From positions 1-49,581 of the forward strand of contig JAJZXF010000009.1 of the NCBI GenBank assembly GCA_021802485.1: a DNA stretch of 49,581 bases, given 5' to 3'. The position numbers and the translations under genes were made by a program. A model generated the notes under the pieces. It was not told where the DNA came from. It did no database searches and was given only the letters and a program-made list of their open reading frames with translations. Below, piece after piece: positions 43,835 to 49,581 of this stretch (the stretch's first letter is position 1; each line of letters begins with the position of its first letter). This stretch comes from Actinomycetes bacterium (GTDB lineage Bacteria; Actinomycetota; Acidimicrobiia; Acidimicrobiales; JAJZXF01).

Positions 43835-44353
43835 ATGATTGCTGTTACCTGGAGCGCTCTTGGCATCTTGACCGCGGTGAGCTTCTCGTTCATTGCCATA
43901 GTTCGGGCGGACCTTGCCCGCATGCGCACGGAGCTGAAAGCTGAGATCGTCGGTCTCGATACGAAGATCGAGTCTGTCCGTACGGATCTGAAGGGTGAGA
44001 TCGCAGGTCTTCGCACGGGGCTGAAGGGTGAGATGGTCGGTCTTCGCACGGAGCTGAAGGGTGAGATGGTCGGTCTTCGCACGGAGCTGAAGGGTGAGAT
44101 GGTCGGGCTCGATGGCAAGATCACAGGCCTTGATACGAAGATCGAGTCAGTCCGTACGGAGCTGAAGGGTGAGATCGTCGGGCTTCGCACGGAGCTGAAA
44201 GCGGAGATGGGACGGGCAGAGGATCGCCTGGGGGCGAGGATCGACAAGCTCGATGAGACCACCGGACGGATCGACACTCGCCTCGGCCAGACGAACGAGC
44301 GCATTGACGCACTCTACCGCCACCTCGCAGTCCCAGAGGGCCAGCCTGCCTGA
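43835..44353 (+). CDS. Membrane-anchored hendecad-repeat coiled-coil protein
   Basis: The 172-residue protein has an N-terminal membrane span (about residues 4-24) followed by an almost continuous helix built of 11-residue repeats with consensus GLRTELKGEMV. GLDTKIESVRT occurs twice as a longer motif. The C-terminal 50 residues (RIDKLDETTGRIDTRLGQTN) continue the coiled coil with another spacing. Three 33-bp DNA units are tandem and nearly identical at 44006-44104. GGAGG precedes the ATG. Hendecads form straight or right-handed coiled coils. No enzymatic domain is present; a structural or scaffolding role is plausible. Confidence 0.7.
   Translation: MIAVTWSALGILTAVSFSFIAIVRADLARMRTELKAEIVGLDTKIESVRTDLKGEIAGLRTGLKGEMVGLRTELKGEMVGLRTELKGEMVGLDGKITGLDTKIESVRTELKGEIVGLRTELKAEMGRAEDRLGARIDKLDETTGRIDTRLGQTNERIDALYRHLAVPEGQPA
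44006..44104 (+). repeat. Three tandem 33-bp units inside the coiled-coil gene
   Basis: Units start at 44006, 44039 and 44072, each beginning GGTCTTCGCACGG and ending GGTGAGATGGTC; the first differs at one or two bases. Each encodes one hendecad. Near-identity at synonymous positions shows recent expansion. Confidence 0.85.
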
Positions 44354-44725
44354 CTGGCATCCTTTCCGAGCCCAGCGGTAGCAGCGAGGGTCTTGCTTGT
44401 TGAGCGTCACGGGATCCACTGCAGGGCTGTGAGAGGTGACGGGGAGCTAGCCGAAAGCGCCAGCATCGTCCCGGCCACGAGGAGTGTTCCGCATCGCGTG
44501 TACGCGTTTCCCCCCGGGGCGATACAGCGGGCACACGCGGGGCCCCCGGAACTCCGTTGCGCCAGCTCGAGCAGCGCCTCTCGCACCCGCGCCGACGGGA
44601 GCTTGTCCGTGCCGTAGGGATGAGCTACGGGTCTGGCAGCGGCCGTGTTCGAGCATCGAGCGAGGCGTGGCGCCGATCGACAAATATGTATGCATGCCAA
44701 TGCGGGAAGGCGCACGACGGGACCG

Positions 44726-44851
44726 GTGACTAAGCGCGCCTGGCTGATGCTCTTAGGACTCATGGTCGCCGCGGTGGTCCTCGGGATGGCCGTTGCATCC
44801 ACCGTGGGTTCCGTGCCGGGGGTCCTGGTCAGGTGTGCGACAGAAACGTAG
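44726..44851 (+). CDS. Possible small membrane peptide
   Basis: A 41-codon ORF starting with GTG encodes a single hydrophobic segment (AWLMLLGLMVAAVVLGMAVA) and a short polar tail with one Cys. There is no good ribosome-binding site and no recognisable homologue. It may be fortuitous. Confidence 0.2.
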   Translation: MTKRAWLMLLGLMVAAVVLGMAVASTVGSVPGVLVRCATET

Positions 44852-44892
44852 GTCCCATCAGGTGCCTCCAGCAGGGGTGAGGGCTCTTGGTA

Positions 44893-44919
44893 ATCTGGTT
44901 GTGGGGACCACAACCAGAT
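44893..44919. repeat. Perfect 12-bp inverted repeat
   Basis: ATCTGGTTGTGG-GGA-CCACAACCAGAT is a perfect stem with a 3-nt loop, about 100 bp beyond the transposase remnant's stop. It could be a terminator or part of the transposon end; there is no T-run on either side. Confidence 0.55.
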
Positions 44920-45022
44920 AGTAGCCTAGGCGACCTAGGAATGATGGATGAATCCTTGTCCGTCTGGACGAGCGCCGAGCTGTATCGACAACGGGTGTGA
45001 GACACAGTTGCAGGTAGTGGGG

Positions 45023-46246
45023 TCACGCCACGCTCGTCTGAGTGCGGGGCAACTTCCAGACTTCTTCCCAGCGCCCACTTGCTTCCTGACAGCGTAGGGT
45101 TGCGATGCCGGTAGCACCCCCGCAACATTCCGGAGAGCTTGAGGCGTTGGGCGATCACGGCCTTGCTTCGACCGTGCCGGAGCCGACGAAGTGCCCTGCA
45201 GCCCGAAACGTCTTGTAGGCCATCCGTTCTGCGTTGTTCTCGAAGTAGCCCAGTGCTGTGTTGATGTCGTTGGTCTTGTTGGCAGGGACATCGAGTGCTC
45301 TTGCTGCGGTGAGGATAGCTGGTATGTCGCCGCCGTCAAGCTCATCTTTGCGCTCTTTGAGCCATCCGGCCCGTTCGTCTCCGAGTACGTTAGCGAGCAG
45401 CTTTGCGAGGTCTGAGAGGTGCACTCTTTCGTGGTAGAGGTCGACGATGTGGGTCGCAGAGGGGAAGTGCACCTTCGCGAGGTTTCAGATCCACACTGCG
45501 CCGTCGCCGAGGACAACCACGTCTGTGGCTTTCGCTGAGCCTCGGCGGCGGGCCTCGGCGGAGATGAGGGTGCCGAAGTGCTCGACGGGTTCCAAGGTAG
45601 CCACGTAACTCGAAGAGTCCGGATCTCTGATCGGATAGCCCTCGTCGTCCACTGCGGTCTGGGTGAAGACAACACCGAGTTTGGCTTCCCTGGTATGTGC
45701 TCGCCCGTCTGGGCCCTTTCCCTTCCTGTAAGCGGTGTCCACAGGCACTGCTGGTATCCCGGTGCCATCAAGAGCTACGTATAGCTTCGGGATCGCACCA
45801 GCTGGAGGAAGTGGCACCACCTCTCCGGTTGCGACACACGCTGCATGGATGTCGATTGCTGCTGCTATTGCCTTGCCGTCAGCTTCTGCACAGCGCTCCA
45901 CCCGTTTGGTGGAAAGCTCAATCCCGGTGAGCTCGGCGAGTAGATCACGGCCCTTCGCAAAGGGAACAGCAGCACCCACCCGGTCTGTCATCGCCGCAAG
46001 TCCTGGGGTCAGCGAGGTGTGAGATACCCCCAGCTCCTCGTCACGGGGCACAACGCCTGAAGCGCAATCCGAACAGTGGTAGTAGGCACGGTTCAGCTCG
46101 ATGGGACCGAGCACGGTGTCGAGCCTCTTGGTCCGGTAGGAGACGAACTCAGCGAGGTGAGCGGACCCGCAGTCTATGCGCTGTGAGCGATGTCCTGTAT
46201 CGAGTGCCAACAGTTGCTCCAGCAGACTCCCGCCTAGCTTTCTCAT
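45023..46246 (-). pseudogene. ISKra4-family transposase, inactivated
   Basis: The frame from 46246 encodes QRIDCGSAHLAEFVSYRTKR, LGPIELNRAYYHCSDCASGV, then KLYVALDGTGIPAVP with the first catalytic Asp and VVVLGDGAVWI with the second. A TGA at 45485-45487 replaces the Trp codon usually found in WIWN. Reading resumes in frame with HIVDLYHERVHLSDLAKLLA and the catalytic VGSGTVEA. A small deletion there breaks the frame; the last part (GATGIATLRCQEASGRWEEV) continues in another frame to 45023. Two independent lesions make it a pseudogene. Terminal repeats were not identified. Confidence 0.82.
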
Positions 46247-46314
46247 CGCTGTTCTGATCGTTTTCAGCAGTCCGGATCGTGTTCTGTTCTGCTTCCTGAG
46301 ATGTCAGACAGTGC

Positions 46315-47535
46315 TTGTGGGATACACGACGGCGTCATACTGTCTCCGATGTGCAGAAGTGTCCCGCGCCGGCCGTTCGAGCGTTTCGCATCGAGTTGCC
46401 CGACGGCCGTGGCTACTGGAGCGTCGTCGACGACGAGTACGCGAAGGTGGCGGTCGCCGGCCGGTTCTTGTTCGACCTGCGCTTCGCCCGGGACCGGGCG
46501 GAGTCCACTACCCGCACCTACGCCGGGGAGCTGGCGCGCTTCTTGGCCTGGTGCACGAGCACTGGCCGCAGCCTGGAGCAGGGAGCCTCGGACCTGAGCC
46601 GATTCGTCCTCGCTCTGCGGGCGACACCGATCGAACGTGCTGGCGCGGGGCAGGGGCGCCCACCTGGGCCAGGACGGGTGAACCACGTGCTTTCGGTCGT
46701 GCGCGAGATGTACAAGCACGCGGTCGGGGCGGGGACCGTGGATCCGTCGGTGCTCGCCGCCCTCTACGAGGTGGGCGACGACCGGTTCTTGCCGGTCGAG
46801 CTACGCCCTGAGGGCTCCGGGCTCCGTTACCGGGCCCGGCCCCGCCACCGGCTACGCTCCAGCCGTTCCGCCCAGCCGGAGTCGGCGTCGCAAGCCGAGT
46901 GGGAGGGGCTGCTCGAGGCCGCGACGTCGTGGCGAGACCGGTTCCCCCTCGTGTTGCTGTGGTTCTGCGGGCTTCGCATCGGCGAGGCGCTCGGGCTGCG
47001 CAAAGAGGACTTGCACTTCATGGACCATGCCAGCGCCCTTGGCTGCTCGTTGCCCGGCCCGCACCTGCACGTCGTGCGCCGAGAGGACAACCCCAACCAC
47101 GCGTCGGCGAAGTCGCGCCACAACCGCAGCGTGCCGGTCGGGACGATCCTCCTCGCCTACTACGACCGCTACGCAGAAGAGCGCCTCGCCTGCGCCTCCG
47201 CCAACCGCAGCGACTTCGTCTTCGTCAACCTGTTCCACGCCCCACTCGGCGCCCCGATGAGCGCCTCGGCGGTCCGCCAGGGCCTGCGGACCCTGTCACG
47301 CCGAGCCGGACTTGCACGAGCCGTGCATCCGCACATGCTCCGGCATTCGGCAGGCAGCAAGATGGCGGAGGCCGGGGTCGCGATCGACGTCGTCCAGGAG
47401 CTCCTCGGGCATCGCTCGATTACCTCCACCCAAATCTACGTGCATCCGAGCCGCGCCCGGATGCGCCAAGCAGTGGAAGCCGTCGAGGCACTGAGCGTCA
47501 AGCGCCGGGAACAGCGGCGAAAGGAGCAGGGATGA
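46315..47535 (+). CDS. Tyrosine recombinase (integrase), first of a pair
   Basis: The 406-residue protein has an N-terminal SAM-like core-binding domain (about residues 60-165, with TRTYAGELARFLAWC) and a catalytic domain with all key residues: Arg in WFCGLRIGEALGL, Lys in SAKSRHNRSVPVG, HxxR in HPHMLRHSAGSKMAEAG, His in LLGHRSITSTQ, and nucleophile Tyr in QIYVHPS. It should be active. The start is GTG 46315 or a GTG further in (near 46349). The stop overlaps the next start in ATGA, so it works with the following recombinase as in Tn554-like two-recombinase modules. The DNA is visibly GC-richer than the flanking chromosome. Confidence 0.88.
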   Translation: MWDTRRRHTVSDVQKCPAPAVRAFRIELPDGRGYWSVVDDEYAKVAVAGRFLFDLRFARDRAESTTRTYAGELARFLAWCTSTGRSLEQGASDLSRFVLALRATPIERAGAGQGRPPGPGRVNHVLSVVREMYKHAVGAGTVDPSVLAALYEVGDDRFLPVELRPEGSGLRYRARPRHRLRSSRSAQPESASQAEWEGLLEAATSWRDRFPLVLLWFCGLRIGEALGLRKEDLHFMDHASALGCSLPGPHLHVVRREDNPNHASAKSRHNRSVPVGTILLAYYDRYAEERLACASANRSDFVFVNLFHAPLGAPMSASAVRQGLRTLSRRAGLARAVHPHMLRHSAGSKMAEAGVAIDVVQELLGHRSITSTQIYVHPSRARMRQAVEAVEALSVKRREQRRKEQG

Positions 47536-49517
47536 GAGCTCTTGGAGCCGAGCGGGTCGACGTCGTCGAGCCGGACGATCCGTCAGAGGCAAAGCTGCAC
47601 GCGCTCATCGACTGGCCCGAGCTCTTCCGAGCTGGCTACGATGCCGAGGCGCAGGTCTTCGCCCCGCGTGCCGACGATCCCCTCTTCGGCTACACCGAGT
47701 GCAAGACGGCGGCCTGCGACCAGGTGGCCAGGACCATCCTCGGGTTGTGCTGGCGATGCGACCAGCTGTGAAAGAAGGTCGGGCCGGAGGCGGACTTCGC
47801 CAGTTTCTGTGAGAGCGCACCGGGGCCGCAACGCCGCAGTCGCAGCAAGGACGCACTCTGCGCGGTGTGTCGAACTCCCGGCCACGAGCGGCCAGTGCGG
47901 GCCCATGGCCTGTGTGCTGCCTGCGAGCAGGCAATGGGAAAACGTGGCCAGAGCAAGGAGCAGTACGTGGCCGGCGACGAGGAATTCCCCCCGGCGACCT
48001 CCCGGCCGAGCTTTGGCCGCTGCGTGGTCGCGAGCTGCACCCGCTTTGCCTGGCACGCCTCACCCGCGCTGTGCGAACAGCACCACCGCCACTGGCGCTC
48101 CGATGGCAGGCCGAGCGGCCGGGCTATGCAGGCCTGGTGCGCCCGCCAGGGCACGGTTGACCGTGACGGCCGGCTCGTGGTGCTCTCCCGCCTCTCGGAG
48201 CGCCTCAGGCTCGAGCTGCTCTACGGCCTCCAGCGCGCCATCGATCTGGGCCACAAGGCTAGGCCGCTCAACGTGCAATCAGCTGTCAACGGCGTGCGAG
48301 CCCAGGGAGTCGCCTCGATCCTCGAGCTGTCGTTGGACAAGTTCAAGCAAGGCATGCCGGCATGGCTGTTCCTCTCTTTCGCCGCCGATCAGGTGGGACT
48401 TGCCCTGTCCGACCGGGAGAGCGAGGTGAAAAAGGACGTCTGGGACCAACGGGTGTTCGGCAAGATCCCCGGGCGAATGCGCTTCAGCCCCATCAGCCAG
48501 GCCTGGCTACGCGAGAGCGCCAAGGCGTGGGCAGCCGAGCGCATCGACACCGTGCGGACGCCCCGTGTACTGCAGGTGACGCTGCGGGTACTGCGGGCGT
48601 TCTCGGAGTCGCTTCGGCGCAACCGCCCCGACGGTGGTGTCGACCCCGCGCTCGTGCAGCGGGCGGATCTTGCCGCGTTCGTCAACGACCTCGCGCACCT
48701 TGAGGCGAGAGGTGACCTGGCGCGCAATACGCGGCGCACCTGGGTGGCCGAGCTCGATCGGTTCCTGCGCGAGGCCCGGGCGATGGGGCTCAGCCGTCCC
48801 GGTGGTCCAATGCACAGCTTTCCCGAGAACGCCGTGCTCTACCCGACCGACCACCTGCCGAGCGCGTCACGTGAGGAGCAGGGCAGGGCGCTTCCCCAGG
48901 TCGTCCTCGACCAGCTGTTGCACCCCGCGGCGCTGGCGGCGCTCGAAGAGCTCTTCGGGGAAGACCGGCGGGCGATGGTCGAGCTCGAGGCCTCAGTCGG
49001 TCGGCGCACCGGCGAACTGTGCACGCTGCACCTTGAGTGCCTGGCCTTCGAGGAGATCCCCGACGAGTCGGGCCAGTTGCGCTCCGCCCCGGTGCTCGGC
49101 CACGACATGCCCAAGGTCGGCGTCGTCGGCTACCGCCTGCCGATCGACGAGGAGACGGCTGTGATCATCCGTGCTCAGCAGGCCCGCGTCATTGCCCGCT
49201 ATCCCGACACCGAGCCCGCGGACCTCGTACTCTTCCCTGCTCCGGTGATGAACCCCCGCGGCACCAAGGGCATGAACGTGAGCACGTTCGACCTGCACTT
49301 CCGAACCTGGGTGGATAGGCTCGACGAGCTGAGGGGTGAAGACGGCGAGCCCTATGACCGCCAGAGCATCACCGTGTACTCGTTCCGGCACAGCTTCGCC
49401 CAGCGCCACGTAGTGAGCGATGTTGCGTCAGACGCATCATTCGACATAGTTCGTGATCACCGCTCACCAGGGCCTGCGTGTCGGCTGTGCGGGGCCGTGC
49501 TGATAGCAGCGGGCTAA
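47532..49517 (+). pseudogene. Second tyrosine recombinase with zinc-finger-like N-terminus, in-frame TGA and truncated end
   Basis: ATG 47532 overlaps the previous stop. Frame 47532-49517 is continuous except for TGA at 47769-47771, after LGLCWRCDQL. Three Cys-rich blocks precede and follow it: ECKTAACDQV...CWRC, CAVCRTPGHERPVRAHGLC and CVVASCTRF...LCEQHHRHW, resembling zinc-ribbon modules. A core domain follows (about residues 330-460), then VGRRTGELCTLHLECL (catalytic Arg) and VYSFRHSFAQRH (HxxR-like box, Tyr in place of His). Homologous recombinases continue with a GH box and the nucleophile Tyr; here both are missing after 49410, replaced by unrelated sequence. ORF 47865-49517 could still be translated alone, but not as an active recombinase. 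Confidence 0.72.
49413..49467. repeat. Inverted repeat at the recombinase breakpoint, possible IS end
   Basis: GTGAGCG (49413-49419) and CGCTCAC (49461-49467) are inverted, and GCGTC-A-GACGC is a palindrome between them. They start where similarity to recombinases stops, so an inserted element probably begins here and extends beyond the window. Its family was not recognised. Confidence 0.4.
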
Positions 49518-49581
49518 GAGGGCAATAAACACCCTGCTCAGAGGGTATCCACAACGGGCTGCCGATCAGATGCTACGCTGT

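Larger units (their letters stand above)
44354..45022. other. Mostly non-coding stretch before the ISKra4-type remnant
   Basis: I see only one weak ORF (44726-44851) and a perfect hairpin (44893-44919). CCTAGGCGACCTAGG at 44925-44939 is a pair of CCTAGG palindromes. Nothing else could be supported; the far part may include the right end of the transposon. Confidence 0.35.

Noticed and set aside
44006-44104. Regular 33-bp repeats that could suggest a CRISPR array
   Set aside because: The units are contiguous without unique spacers and lie in frame inside a coding sequence, each encoding eleven residues.
47769-47771. TGA as selenocysteine or programmed read-through
   Set aside because: No obvious downstream hairpin typical of a bacterial SECIS element was seen and the gene is also truncated, so pseudogenisation is simpler.

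Overview
The window is a chromosomal segment of an actinobacterium, most likely a member of the Acidimicrobiia. This is inferred from a WhiB regulator beside a PdtaS-type histidine kinase, a DUF3107 gene next to paired ArsA-like ATPases, a SepX/GlpR-like divisome protein, frequent GTG starts in ATGA/GTGA overlaps, and near-leaderless transcripts. No 16S gene is present, so the placement is an inference.

Layout. 1-560: an unidentified partial ORF and a structured palindrome, where rplJ would normally follow rplA. 563-3811 (minus): tRNA-Thr, tRNA-Met, rpmG, tRNA-Trp, secE, nusG, rplK, rplA. 3882-6453 (plus): greA-leuC-leuD, overlapping by 4 bp. 6488-8360: a graveyard of mobile elements holding an intact ribbon-helix-helix antitoxin, its Doc-type toxin split by an ISAs1 fragment, and an IS1595-type remnant. 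8383-10177 (minus): leuA with a complete transcription attenuator. 10222-11991: a pentapeptide-repeat lipoprotein and an AIM24-family protein. 12269-20567: genes for the ethylmalonyl-CoA route (thiolase, crotonyl-CoA carboxylase/reductase, epimerase, propionyl-CoA carboxylase beta and an epsilon-like subunit, ethylmalonyl-CoA mutase, 3-hydroxyacyl-CoA dehydrogenase). 20809-20897: an 89-bp MITE. 21242-28357: S51 peptidase, DUF3107, two ArsA-like ATPases, O-methyltransferase, PHP phosphoesterase, histidine kinase and, convergent, whiB. 28600-32046: glycerophosphodiester phosphodiesterase, an orphan IS200/IS605-like hairpin module, a membrane protein, a SepX/GlpR-like protein and a translin-like protein. 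32933-42521: a second attenuator followed by ilvB-ilvN-ilvC, then serC, aspC-type aminotransferase, serA and ilvD. 42883-49581: an accessory region with a DUF932 remnant, a hendecad-repeat coiled-coil protein, a dead ISKra4-type transposase, and two GC-rich tyrosine recombinases, the second interrupted by an in-frame TGA and truncated.

How it fits together. Nearly all of the leucine, isoleucine and valine pathway is here (leuA, leuCD, ilvBN, ilvC, ilvD). The two committing enzymes, LeuA and IlvB, are each preceded by a sigma-70-like promoter, a short leader peptide rich in the cognate amino acids, and a terminator. In both leaders the start codon lies exactly 10 nt from the -10 box. The ethylmalonyl-CoA genes suggest that acetyl-CoA units (acetate, fatty acids or storage polymer) can be turned into C4 units. 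The strongest new observations are the matched near-leaderless attenuators, the split toxin gene that can be reconstructed across a 15-bp repeat, the two related hairpin modules lacking a visible transposase, and the broken paired-recombinase cassette.
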